Shown here: piece by piece, positions 33,536 to 44,408 of the stretch | Numbering within the stretch: position 1 is the stretch's first letter | How the letters are laid out: each line of letters opens with the position of its first letter | DNA from: Flammula alnicola | Taxonomy: Eukaryota > Basidiomycota > Agaricomycetes > Agaricales > Strophariaceae | Assembly (NCBI GenBank): GCA_015499995.1 | Contig: JADNRV010000287.1 | Location: 1-62,039 of the forward strand | Reading direction: 5' to 3' | Length of the DNA: 62,039 bases | Program-made: the position numbers and the translations under genes | The notes under the pieces: model-generated | Databases searched by the model: none | What the model was told of the DNA's origin: nothing | What the model saw: the letters and a program-made list of their open reading frames with translations, nothing else

Positions 33536-34697
33536 ATGGCTACGTTGCCTCCACCTCCTACACCCGCCAACAAACCGAGTCCATGGCTACATTTCGTAGC
33601 AGGAGGGTAAGTAATAACGTGTCTAATGTTTTCCGAAGTTTTGCTTACGCGTTAAATGACAATTTTTCCAACAGCCTTGGTGGAATGTGCGGGGCAATCG
33701 TCACGAGTCCTTTTGACGTCGTGAAGACCCGATTGCAGTCAGATCTCTTCCGCCAAAAACACTCTGCTGTCAATGTGATAGGAAACGGAGGAAGTGTGGT
33801 TATCAGTGCCCCACGTCCAGCTAGTCTCCTCTACAACTTCGTAGAGACGGGGTACATCATCCGGTATGTTTCAGACACACCCTTCTCTCTGGCCAAGGGA
33901 CCAGCGCTTACTGTGGAATTCTCAGAGATATCTATCGAGAAGAATCCTTCCGTGCTCTCTTCAAGGGTCTTGGACCAACTCTCGTCGGCGTCGTACCCGC
34001 TCGCTCCCTCATCTTCTTCACATACGGCAATGGGAAACGCCTGATCGCCGACAAATTCAACAATGGGAAGGAGAACAGCTGGGTGCATCTGTCCGCAGCA
34101 GCTCTAGCGGGTATTATCACCGGTACCGCGACAAATCCTATCTGGGTTGTGAAGACCCGCCTACAGCTCGCCCAAGGCGACAAGAAGGTTCTGGGCGGAA
34201 GTTGGCTGTGTATCAAGAAAATCATGAAAGAGGAAGGTATAAAGGGCTTCTACAAGGGTCTCAGCGCCAGCTACCTGGGAGTCACAGAGGGCACCATCCA
34301 ATGGGTGCTGTACGAGAAATTGAAGAGTCTGAATGAAGCCGTAGAGGGTCGAGGTGCAGTAGCACAATGGGCTGGCATGTTGGGCAGCGCAGGGACAGCG
34401 AAATTTGTTGCCAGTCTTATCACATATCCTCATGAGGTACGTGTCCCTCCTTCGATTCCCTTGTAGAGTCTTCTGACTGGCTTTCAGGTGCTGCGGACAC
34501 GACTGCGACAGCCCAGTGTGAATGGTGTGCTAAAGTATACCGGCCTAGTGCAGACTCTCCGATTGGTCATCGCAGAAGAGGGCGCGCGAACACTGTACGG
34601 TGGTCTGAGTGCCCACTTGATGCGTGTCGTGCCAAACGCCGCCGTGATGTACTCGATATGGGAAGGATTGATCAAGTGGAGCAGTTCGAGATCGTGA
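33536..34697 (+). CDS. RIM2: Mitochondrial pyrimidine-nucleotide carrier (RIM2 type)
   Basis: Inner-membrane carrier of the SLC25 family, most like yeast Rim2 and human SLC25A33/36, which exchange pyrimidine nucleotides needed for mtDNA and RNA synthesis. Four exons (33536-33606, 33675-33863, 33926-34436, 34488-34697) give 326 aa. Three carrier repeats are seen, each with a PxD/E-x-x-K/R signature: SPFDVVKTRLQSD, TNPIWVVKTRLQLA and TYPHEVLRTRLRQP. Each is followed by a GxxxGLG/S-type motif (FKGLGPTLVGVVP, YKGLSASYLGVTEG, YGGLSAHLMRVVP). The tryptophan in the second signature (PIWVVKTR) is typical of this subgroup. Its 3' flank is duplicated after copy B of the MGTRG family. Confidence 0.9.
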
Positions 34698-34739
34698 TGA
34701 AATACCCTCTGCGCCCATCTCCCACTCCCCAGAGCGATG

Positions 34740-34975
34740 ATGCTCGTTACTCCCTGCCACATTGGCTTACATCCTCTATCTCCACCTACTCAATCCTATG
34801 CCTTTCTCCGCATCGCCCCACACCCCGCTCAACCCATACCATTTTATTCGTCGTCCCACGAGCTTCGGATGCCTGCTCATGACCTGGAGCTACACTTCGA
34901 ACAACGTACATTCGCGATGGTTCCATCAACCCATACACTATGTTAAATAATTGCCGCAAGCCAAGTAATTATCGT
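34740..34975 (+). repeat. Carrier 3' flank, source copy of duplication scar
   Basis: This stretch starts 43 bp after the carrier stop codon. It is repeated with about 80-85% identity by eye at 37230-37435 (shared CTCCCTGCCACATTGG, TTACATCCTCTATCTCC and ATGGTTCCATCAACCCATAC). Confidence 0.8.
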
Positions 34976-35333
34976 CCTTCTTATTTAGGTTTGGCTGTCT
35001 CCGTGTCTATTTCACTGGATGCTCCTAGCCTACACATGTATTTATCACCTCATGCTTTATGCTCTTAGCCAACTGTAGTACATACCTACTTCATTCGTTG
35101 TCAACTTGCAGTATACATTCCAACGACATCCATCATCCCTGCAATATACATCGTTCCTGAATTATTTTTCAAAACGACGAATTTGTGATGTAATGATTAT
35201 TTACATAATGTGAAACAATGCATATGTTCGCGGCCTGCATGGTCGCATTGGCCCGCGACAACTTGAACTGCTATAACTACTTGACCGCTGCAGGCGTACT
35301 GCTACAACTTTCTTCACGAGTGAATCTACAAGA
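34976..35333. promoter_or_regulatory. Upstream region of copy B, shared with copy C
   Basis: From TTTGTGATGTAATRATTA (about 35187) to the start codon, the sequence is related to 37905-38106. Both include CTTGACCGCTGCAGG, a GTACTGCT block and TTTCTTCAC. Copies A and D keep only the last 40-60 bp. This conserved part is the likely core promoter of the family. Confidence 0.55.
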
Positions 35334-37122
35334 ATGGGAACCCGAGGATACAAAGTGTATCGTCGCAAAGGCTGGTATCACAGAACCTACAACCGCTGGG
35401 ATAGTTATCCATCAGGTATCATTCGAATTCGAATTCGCAAACATGACGTATCTCACCGGCTCGAATTCACAGGCCTAGGAGTAAGATTCTTGAATGAAGT
35501 GGCAAGAGGCGAAGCGTACCAAAAATGGCTTGAGAAATTGAGAAACTCATTGGATAAGAAACTTGAAGAATTGCGCACGGTGGCTGACGATCCAGAGGGC
35601 AAGTTGGATGAGTACGGCGACGAAGAAACAGTCGCCATTACCAGAAAGCCTCCTCAAAATGAACTTTTCATCGAGTGGATGTACGAGATCGATACCGACA
35701 ATGAGGTTTTTCACGGTGAGTGGCACCTCTTGTCTTCAAGAGGAGGAGATATTCTTTAAATTATTACGATTCAGTGCTAATCATCAGCATAAATCAGTTG
35801 ATGGGTTTCCGCTCTTCAACCTCCAAGATATCCCTCCTAAAAATGTGTTTCTCCGATGCATTGGGTTCGATTCATATGGCCTCCGTGCACACACTGCAAC
35901 TACTCCTATTCGATATCGCTATACCAGCCGCAAAGTATCTTATCCCCCAGCCTCCGAGGAGCTTATTCAGGTGTATCAATCCAAGCACGCTTCCGGAGAT
36001 ATTGTTACCTCGCTGCATCAGTTCGACGAGATTCTCGAAAACCCTGCAAAATGCGAGATGGTTCGCCTACATTTATTCCAGGCGCTAATAGGATCCACCT
36101 TGAAATTCGGGGATTCAGGATGTACCATCCGTAATTTCGAGGTTGCTGCCGGCCCCGAGCCATTGAGGAAGATTCAGAAGCTAACGATGCACTTGGTCCA
36201 GATGGCTGTCGAGAAGCGCACGACTGCGGTTGAGGTGGATTCGAGGTACATTTCAGTCTCGACCGAGGATTCATCTTGGCGGTGGTTGCGAGGGGATCTT
36301 TGTGTGCTCTGGGCGACACGTCTTAATGATGAGGCGAATATGCAAGCCGCCATAGCTGATCTTTTTACCCGGGTCACGCAGGCACCCCCGAAGGCCAAGA
36401 CCATTGTATATGGAATCGTCATCTCGCTATTTCACATTGTCATTGTGCGCATCGACCTCAATGACTCCAAGTCCGAGGGCTCGTTCAAACATACTGCAGC
36501 CCTGCAGTTCCTCCCTTCCTTCTACGCCCGGTCTCCGTCTACGCTGGGAATAACAGCAGTTATTCGGCTCGGATATGCTCTTCTTTGCCATGACCTCGAC
36601 AATCTTCTCTACTCTCCAATATATTTTGGGGAACATAGGCATCCTGCGAGTGTCGTTGGTAAAGTACCAGTAGAAATCTGGTCCTTGATCGCTGAGATGC
36701 TCTATCAGTCAGCCTACCTCGACAGGCTTAGCCTACTGTCCCGTCAAAGTAGATTCGCAGTCGAGCGCATCTTGTTATATCCGCTGCTGGTGAGCGACCG
36801 GTGGTCCGGGCAACCTCCTTTTCGTCTCGTTGGGTCCGCAGAGACGAATGTTCCAAATGCAATGCAGGTCGCGCAAGGTCAGGATATGGTGCATGAGGGA
36901 GTCATCGAACTTGAAGAACGCGAGCAAGAAGACGACTATGACGACGGCAGCATACTTGACCATTGGGACTTATATTCAGCTGCATTTAAGATCGAGCCGG
37001 CTCGAGACTTGGGAGATAAACCCCTTCAATTATCTCTGCCATCTCCGTCATTCACGTTCGACATCATTTGTGAGATTCATGAGAATGAGGTAGCTTTAAG
37101 CAATAGGTTTAGGACGTATTAG
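35334..37122 (+). CDS. MGTRG/F-box-like family protein, copy B
   Basis: Exons 35334-35415, 35473-35715 and 35798-37122 give 549 aa. It begins MGTRGYKVYRRKGWYHRTYN with DSYPSG, then carries LGVRFLNEVARGEAYQKWLE and the acidic-linker motif ADDPEGKLDEYGDEE. The core FPLFNLQDIPPKNVFLRC and the middle helices FHIVIVRIDL and FKHTAALQFLPSFYARSPST are conserved. The F-box-like segment is VPVEIWSLIAEMLYQSAYL...LSLLSRQS. The tail is strongly acidic (EEREQEDDYDD). It is closest to copy C by nucleotide identity. Probable SCF adaptor of unknown target. All exon boundaries match copies A, C and D. Confidence 0.82.
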
Positions 37123-37229
37123 GGGCAGGCAAAGGTCATTTCGACAGATGTCTTTCACTGGTCGTGTTCTTAATTGAAGTTGTCGGAAAGAATAGATCGA
37201 TCTATGTTGTTATTTCGTGGACGAGGGTG

Positions 37230-37435
37230 CTCGTCACGCGTCACTCCCTGCCACATTGGCCTTACATCCTCTATCTCCAATTCTATGGCTTTCTCCGCAT
37301 CACCGCACACCCCGCTCAATCCATACCGTTTTATTTGTCCTCCTAACACTTCGCACAAAGTACATTTGCGCATGGTTCCATCAACCCATACTATGTTAAA
37401 TACTAAATGAGGCAAGACACGTAATTATCATCCTT
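37230..37435 (+). repeat. Duplicated carrier 3' flank between copies B and C
   Basis: Diverged direct copy of 34740-34975. Its presence 110 bp after copy B shows that the duplicated unit ran from the carrier 3' flank through the MGTRG gene. Confidence 0.8.
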
Positions 37436-37905
37436 TATCTTCTTATTTACATACAGGTTGACCGTTGAACCCCTCTTAACCCATACCTCTCATACCGTTA
37501 ACCCATAACCCCTTATATCCATACAGTTCCAGCCGTCCACCAACTTGGTTCGCGGGGATTTGCATACCATAACCCATACTTAGGTCCTTGATAAGACATA
37601 CCCCATACTACCCCTTTGGTGACAAAATCCACAGATTTTGGGTACATATCGGGTGTCAGGAGTGTCCCAACAGGTCCCAACGTCCTGACTCCTGATGCAC
37701 CACCAGAACTGAAGAGAATGCAAAATATATCTGTTCACTTTCCGACCTCATTTTAAGTTGTAAACTGTCTAAATCGTCCGGAAATCACTTCACACCAAGG
37801 TCAATGACGAGGTCAATCATCTGAAAAACGGACCACGCCCCCTCAAGACCGTTCCTGAGTTATTTTACCACGGTGCCACCGGGAAACTACCATCAAAACG
37901 ACTAA
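37436..37905. other. Intergenic insertion between duplication scar and copy C promoter
   Basis: Contains degenerate AACCCATA repeats (about 37465-37590) that are absent from the matching position before copy B. No gene or terminal repeats are recognised. Confidence 0.4.
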
Positions 37906-38106
37906 TTTGTGATGTAATAATTAATGTGAGAACAATGCATATTTTCAACATATTTTCCCGACCTGCATTGTCGTGTTGGCCCACTGCGACAACAACTCCC
38001 GCCATGGTTAATGAAACGTGTAAATATCTGGCCCGTCCAAATGCTATAAGTACTTGACCGCTGCAGGTGTACTGCTCCCACTTTCTTCACAAGTGAGTCT
38101 ACAAGA

Positions 38107-39896
38107 ATGGGACTTCAAATATACAAAGTCTATCGTCGCAAAGGGTGGTATTACAGGATCGACGTCCCATGTGATGATTCTCCGCGAGGTATGAGTGATA
38201 TATCATTGTCAATCCCCATTCACAGATATGACGCATCTCACAGTCTTAGGAGCAACCGTCTTGAATGAAGTGGCAAGAGGCGACGGGTACCAGAAATGGC
38301 TTGAGGGGTTCCGAGACTCATTGGACAAGGAACTTGAACAATTGCGCATGGAGGCTGATGATCCAGAGGGCAAGTTGGATGAGTACGGCGACGAAGAGAT
38401 GGGATCCGCAATCTTCATTTCCAGACAGCGCCCTAGAAATGATCTTTGGCAGTGGATATTCGAGATCGACACAGACAATGAGATTTTTCACGGTGAGTGG
38501 CACCTCTTGGAGGAGATATTTTTTGTTACAGTTCGGTGCTAATCATCAGCCTAAATCAGTGGATGGACACCCTCTCTTCAACCTCCAGGACATCCCTCCT
38601 ACAAATCTGTTTCTCCGATGCATTGGGTATGATTCGTATGGCCACCGCGCACACACCGAAACTACCCCCATTCGATATCGCTATACCAGCCGCAAAATAT
38701 CGTATCCTCCAGCCTCGAAGGAGCTCGTTGAAGTGTACCAATCCAAGCACGCTTCCGGAGATATCGTTACCTCGCTCCGTCATTTCGACGTGATTCTCGA
38801 AAATCCTGCAAAATGCGAGATGGTTCGCCTACACTTCTATCAGGCTCTAATAGGATCCATCTTGAAATTCCGGGATGCAGGATCTATCATCCGTAATTTT
38901 GAGCTTGATGCAGACCCCAAGCCATTGAAGGAGATACAGAAGCTAACGATGTACTTGGTCCAGGTGGCCGTCGAGAAGCGCATCACTGAGGTTGAGGTGG
39001 AACTGAAGTACATTCCAGTCCCAACCAAGAATTCATCCTGGCGGTGGTTGCGAGAGGATCTTTGTGTGCTTTGGGCGACACGTCTTGACAATGAGGCGAA
39101 CATGCAAGCAGCCATAGCTGATCTTTTTACCCGGGTCACGCAGGCACCCCCGAAGGCCAAGACCATTGTATATGGAATCGTTATCTCGCTATTTCACGTG
39201 GTCATTGTGCGCGTCGACCTCAGTGTCTCCAAGTCCGAGGGATCGTTCAAACATACTGCAGCCCTGCAGTTTCTCCCTTCCTTCTACGCCCAGTCTCCAT
39301 CTACGCTGGGAATAACAGCAGTTATTCGGCTCGGATATGCTCTTCTTTGCCATGACCTCGACAATCTTCTCTACTCTCCAACATATTTTGGGGAACATAG
39401 GCATCCTGCGAGTGTCGTTGGTAAGGTACCAGTAGAAATCTGGTCCTTGATCGCTGAGATGCTCTATCAACCAGCCTACCTCAACAGGCTTAGCCTACTA
39501 TCCCGTCAAAGTAAATTCGCAGTCGAGCGTCTCTTGTTATATCCGCTGCTGGCGAGCGACCGGTGGTTCGGGCAACCTCCTTTTCGTCTCGTTGGGTCCG
39601 CAGAGACGAATGTTCCAAATGCAATGCAGGTCGCACAAGGTCGGGATATGGTGCATGAAGAAGTCATCGAACTTGAGGAAAGCGAGGAAGAATACGACTA
39701 TCAAAACGACTATGACGATGACGACATACCCGACTATTGGGACTTATATTCAGCTGCATTTAAAATCGACTCAGCTCGAGGCTTGGGAGCTGAACGCCTT
39801 CAATTACCTCTGCCATCTCCATCAGACACGTTCGACATTATTTGCCACATTCATGACGATGTGGTAGCTTTCAACGATACGTTTAGGAGATATTAG
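38107..39896 (+). CDS. MGTRG/F-box-like family protein, copy C (diverged N-terminus)
   Basis: Exons 38107-38188, 38244-38492 and 38560-39896 give 555 aa. The first exon is altered: MGLQIYKVYRRKGWYYRID replaces the MGTRG...YNHxDSYPSG signature, while KVYRRKGWY is kept. The rest is conserved: EVARGDGYQKWLEGFRDSLD, FPLF-like HPLFNLQDIPPTN, FKHTAALQFLPSFYAQSPST and the F-box-like VPVEIWSLIAEMLYQPAYL. The acidic tail is the longest of the family (EESEEEYDYQNDYDDDD). The open frame is intact, so it is probably functional with a changed N-terminal specificity; relaxed selection on exon 1 is the alternative. Confidence 0.8.
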
Positions 39897-40029
39897 GGGC
39901 CGACAAAGGTCATTTCGACGGATGTCGTGTTTTTTTTTACTACTGGATCGTAATTGAAGTCGTCCGAAAGAATAGATCGATCCGTGTTGTCATCTCGTGG
40001 GCGAGGGTTGAGGGGAAGAATCACACCAG

Positions 40030-40288
40030 CCTTCTGTATAGCTTCCCCAGATTTTAGTCAATAAAATGTTAAGCTTCCTTTCCCTCGTTCGAAACATCAA
40101 GTTCAAGATCTCCCAGGAATTGACTATAGAATACCCATACACAAAAATAAGAAGAAAAATGTAATAAATCCAGATGCATCCTATACAGCTCGAGGGTCGC
40201 ACAACCTTAACTTCCTTCAGCGCTCTACATAGACTTGGAATTCCAACCCTCTTACGCATGACCGTACACTGACATGTGCCCTTCACGC
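40030..40288 (-). pseudogene. Duplicated 3' end of the CDC4-like gene
   Basis: Minus-strand sequence matches the last coding block and 3' flank of the gene at 44409-47027. Shared stretches include GTGAAGGGCACATGT, CGGTCATG, AGAGGG(C/T)TGGAA and the downstream AGCTGTATAG and TTCTATAGTCA-type segments. Only about 50 codons of the donor are represented, with frame disruptions (VKGTCQCTVMRKRVG compared with VKGTCAVMCKRAG). It lies just after copy C, in the position that CDC4 occupies after copy D. Confidence 0.75.
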
Positions 40289-40629
40289 CTAGTATGTCGC
40301 GGCCACAACCCTCGTAAAGGCCCTAGAACTCGGATGCGAGAAGCGCTTCAACGCGAGATAGCGCGAGAGTATGTATCATAATAATGTATGTAACCAATTT
40401 TATTGGGGAGCTCGCCAATGCTCCCCTTTTGTCTAGCTAACGCCGCTTTGCTAGGATTTATCAAGCTCCCCACCCAGTCTGTGAGGTACGACTCCGTCGT
40501 ACAATGATTGCAGACACGCTTGCGGCTTCGGCCGCAGGCGTAGTGAAGCGTTCTTTTATATGGTTGCCATATTCAATGTCAGTGTGTACGCGTACGGACG
40601 CGGCGTTCTCGAGATGCCGGGGAATAGAT

Positions 40630-41264
40630 CAAGGGGCTGACGCCGGAAGATCCCGAGACGTCGACTCCCCCTTCACGGTTCCTCCTTATCAGTTCAGGGT
40701 CCTCATCAAGGTCTCCTATATCAGGAAGGAACCGCTCGCTTAGATGATGGAACAGTGAACTGTGGACGAGGCAGAAAAAGCTTTAGCAATGAAAGTATAT
40801 TCAATCTTCCATGGTCAAAGCTGATACAGCGAGTTGACGTGCTTACAACTATTAGGTGAAAGCATTCGGCTTGGTCCAGCTCCCAGGGGCTGTCCTAATC
40901 CCTTGCTCTGCAATGATTCTAAGATTTCATCGTTGATCATGAACATTTTGCTCGTGCACGTCGGGTCTTGAAACAAAATATACTTGACATGTTTCGCGAT
41001 GGCAGCATATTGCTTGGGCTTTCCTGAGATGCATCCAAGCACACAACAAGGTGGGAATCATAATATTACTGAAGGCCCCGGCGAGATATAGTAAAGCTAT
41101 GTGAGAAGTAAATATCAATAACTTGAAGTACAGACAGCACTGGAAAGACATCGAAAGAGTGTGAAGAGTGCGAGAAATTTACTTGATCTTACAATGACGG
41201 TTCCAGCACGGTTCCATCATCTAAGCGAGTCGACGTCTCGGGATCTTCCGGCGTCAGCCCCTTG
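40630..41264. mobile_element. hAT-like MITE, 635 bp
   Basis: Perfect 38-bp terminal inverted repeats (40630-40667 and 41227-41264), beginning CAAGGGGCTGACGCC. They are flanked by an exact 8-bp direct duplication GAATAGAT (40622-40629 and 41265-41272). An 8-bp target duplication with ends starting CA is characteristic of hAT elements. The interior lacks a transposase. Perfect repeats imply a recent insertion. Confidence 0.85.
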
Positions 41265-41410
41265 GAATAGATTGTCGCGAGTAACAATAAGTATTACCAC
41301 GGTAATAAAGCACTGTGTTTCTTTGTAATGAACCTGAAGTCAACTTGAACTTAACGTTTAACCATTACAGACATACTGCTAAAAGTTTCTTCACGAGCGA
41401 ATTTGCGACA

Positions 41411-43144
41411 ATGGGAACTCGAGGATACAAAGTTTATCGTCGCAAAGGCTGGTATCACAGGATCTACAACCATTTGGATAGTTATCCGTCAGGTATCATT
41501 GTCAATGCCAATTCGCGGATTTGACGCATCTCATCGACTCGAATTCACAGGCCTAGGAGTAGAATTCTTGAATGAAGTGGCAAGAGGCGAAGCCTACCAA
41601 AAATGGCTTGAGAAATTGAGAAACTCGTTGGATAAGAGACTTGAAGAATTGCGCATGGTGGCTGACGATCCAGAGGGCAAGTTGGATGAGTACGGCGACG
41701 ATACAGTCATCATCACCAGAAAGCCTCCTCAAGATGACCCTTTCATCGAGTGGATGTACGAGATCGATACCGACAATGAGATTTTTCACGGTGAGTAGCT
41801 TGTAGTGGCACCTCCTGTCTTCGAAAGGAGGAGATATGCTTTAAATTGTTACGATTGAGTGCTAATCATCGGCATAAATCAGTCGATGGGTTCCCACTCT
41901 TCAACCTCCGAGATATCCCTCCTGAAAATGTGTTTCTCCGATGCATTGGGTTCGATTCATATGGCCTCCGTGCACACACTGCAACTACCCCTATTCGATA
42001 TCGCTATACCAGCCGCAAAGTATCTTATCCTCCCGTCTCCGAGGAGCTCGTTCAAGTGTACCAATCCAAGCATGCTTCCGGAGATATTGTTACCTCGCTG
42101 CATCAGTTCGACGAGATTCTCGAAAACCCTGCAAAGTGCGAAATGGTTCGCCTACACTTTTACCAGGCATTAATGGGATCAATCTTGAAATGCTGGGAGG
42201 TAGGATCCGCCCTCCGTAATTTCGAGATTGCTGCGGACCCCGAGCGAGTGACGTTAGTACAACAGCTAGCGATGTACTTGATCCACGCGGCTGTTGAGAA
42301 GCGCATGACTGTGGACAGGAACTTTTTGTCGGCCTTGCCCGAGGATTCCTCCTGGCGGTGGCTGCGAGAGGATCTTTGTTTGCTTTGGGCGACACGTCTT
42401 GACGATGAGGCGAACATGCAGGCCGCTGTAGCTCGTCTTTTTATGCGGGTCACGCAGGCGTCCCCCAAAGCAAAGAACATTGTATATGGGATCATCATCT
42501 CCCTGTTTCACATTGTCATTGTGCGCGTCGACCTCGGTGTCTCTGAGGGATCATTCAAACATACTGCAGCCTTGCAGTTTCTCCCTTCCTTCTATGCCAA
42601 ATCTCCATCCACGCCAGGAATATCAGCAGCTGTGCGGCTCGGATATGCCCTCCTCTGCCGCGATCTCGAACATCTCCCCGACTCTCCACCATATTTTGGC
42701 GAACATAGGGATCCTGAGAGCGTCGTTGGTACGATACCAACGGAAATCTGGACCTCGATCGCCGGGATGCTCTACCGACCAGCTGACCTTACCAGGCTTA
42801 GCTTAATATCCCGTCAAAGTAAACTCGCCGTCGAGCGCATCTTTTTGTATCCTCTACTGTGGGAGGATTTGATTTACAGCCCCCGGTTGTCTGGTCTTCG
42901 TCTCGTCGAGTCCGCAAAGACAAATGTTCCAAATGCAATGCAGGTCGTGGAAGGTCGGGGTATGGATTCCGGTGGTGAAGATAGCCCAGACAATTCAAAC
43001 TTGTATTCGGCTGCGTTTAAGATCGACTCAGATCAAGACCTGGGAGATGGACGCCGTCAGTTCCGTCTGTGGCCACCTTCGCCGTTGCCCTTCAAAATCG
43101 TTTGCGAAATTCAAAAGGATATTCTAGCTTTCAGCGAGGGTTAG
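41411..43144 (+). CDS. MGTRG/F-box-like family protein, copy D
   Basis: Exons 41411-41492, 41551-41790 and 41883-43144 give 527 aa, the shortest member. The full MGTRGYKVYRRKGWYHRIYN signature with DSYPSG is present, then LGVEFLNEVARGEAYQKWLE and FPLFNLRDIPPEN. The helical core includes WLREDLCLLWATRLDDEANM, FHIVIVRVDLGVS and FKHTAALQFLPSFYAKSPST. The F-box-like segment is IPTEIWTSIAGMLYRPADL...LSLISRQS. The acidic tail seen in B and C is largely absent here (DSGGEDSPDN). Two phase-1 introns match the other copies. It lies convergent to the CDC4-like gene, probably the ancestral arrangement. Confidence 0.82.
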
Positions 43145-43322
43145 GAGCCGACGAAAATCATTGTCTTTTAGTTGTTGTGGTTTTTCTAAATTCTAGTTAT
43201 CGGAAAGAATACCCATGTTGTCGTCCCGTGAGCAAAGATTGAGCAGACGACCCAGGGCCATGGCCTTGCTGTGAAACAGTGAGGTTCCCCCACTGTCGAA
43301 AATAACTATATAAGGAAGGAGA

Positions 43323-43500
43323 TTTCTGCCTTTGTTTGCTTGCTTCTAAGGTTATTGACCTTAAGTCAAGCTCGACCAAACACTACCTTTACACTGACCT
43401 TTTGAAAGTTTTCTGCCCCTTTGTTTGTTTATCTCTAACGCTCTTGCCTTTGAGTCAAGCTCGACCAAATACTACCTTTACACTGACCCGTTTCGGAAAG
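43323..43500 (+). repeat. Two tandem copies of an about 88-bp unit
   Basis: 43323-43410 and 43411-43500 share TTTCTGCC, AGTCAAGCTCGACCAAA and ACTACCTTTACACTGACC. A third copy starts at 43500 but stops after the first few bases. A near-palindrome GGTCGACGTGTCGACC follows at about 43526. Confidence 0.75.
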
Positions 43501-43914
43501 TTTTCTGCCCCGGCGCCTCGACAAGGGGTCGACGTGTCGACCCAATCCTACGGTTGGACGAACGTTGGAAGGAAGGGTAATGTCGGGACCTCAAGCCAGC
43601 ACCCGAGCCCATAATAGCTGAAAAATGTAAGGTCTGGAAGGAAACAGGACAATGGCGCATGCTGGAGAAGTTTCCTACTCGCCAACGCTGCGAGCAACGA
43701 GCAGCGTGAAATCATCCAAACACTAATTTTATTTCTACAATGCTTTATTTTCATATTTCTCAAACAATTCTCTACTGGCTGGGCTAATTATAAAGGCATT
43801 TGTGATGATAATCTTGCGACATTCCAAAAAAATAGAAATAAAACACGACACATAGCTATTACACAGCAAGGCCATGACGACGAAGTCGTCCCTTTATAAC
43901 TTTAAGGTATGGGC

Positions 43915-44207
43915 AATCCATAGTCATCGTGTGTCATGTGGTCGTGACGTAATGTGACCCAGCCAAATTTGACAGACGAGCAGAAGTCACGCCTGCCTGA
44001 TTAATGCGAATGGCCCAACTCAATTTTAAATATCAATTCGCTCCCTCCACATTTCAAACTTTTGCTTCCTATAAAAATTCTACTGTCTGATTTCAGAATT
44101 TTTTGTGGAAAGCAAAAGTTTGAAAAAATACCTGTGTAGTTTCTTATTTAAAATTCATTGGAATTGTCACGAATTTCACGTGACACACGATGACTATGCC
44201 CATACCT
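43915..44207. mobile_element. 293-bp MITE with imperfect inverted repeats
   Basis: The ends AGGTATGGGCA...CATAGTCATCGTGTGTCA and their reverse complement (about 44174-44207) bracket a further inner inverted pair (CAAACTTTTGCTTCC with GGAAAGCAAAAGTTTG). The whole element can therefore fold into a hairpin. TA dinucleotides flank both ends. No coding potential. It lies 11 bp from the point where homology with the duplicated CDC4 3' flank begins. Confidence 0.65.
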
Positions 44208-44408
44208 TACGAGCTTCTTCTGTACAGATTCAGCAGATTTCAATCAAAAAATGAATAATTTGTGGTCCATGGATCATATTTACAGTAGATATAAATTCCT
44301 TTTCCGAATCATCTTGAAGTTCTCCAAAAAAAGTGACTATAGGATACTCATACATACAAAATAAAAATAAAATATATATGCATCTGCATCTATACAGCTT
44401 GAGACAAC

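Larger units (their letters stand above)
39897..41410. other. Intergenic between copies C and D
   Basis: Holds the CDC4 fragment and the hAT-like element. The remainder (40289-40621 and 41273-41350) shows no gene. The last 60 bp resemble the core promoter of the other family members (TTTCTTCACGAG). Confidence 0.6.

Noticed and set aside
37465..37590. Telomere-like repeats (AACCCATA)
   Set aside because: Degenerate and interspersed, and not the TTAGGG-type fungal telomere unit.
40504..40743. 79-aa plus-strand frame overlapping the hAT-like element
   Set aside because: It crosses the element end and has no motif; composition is explained by the terminal repeat.
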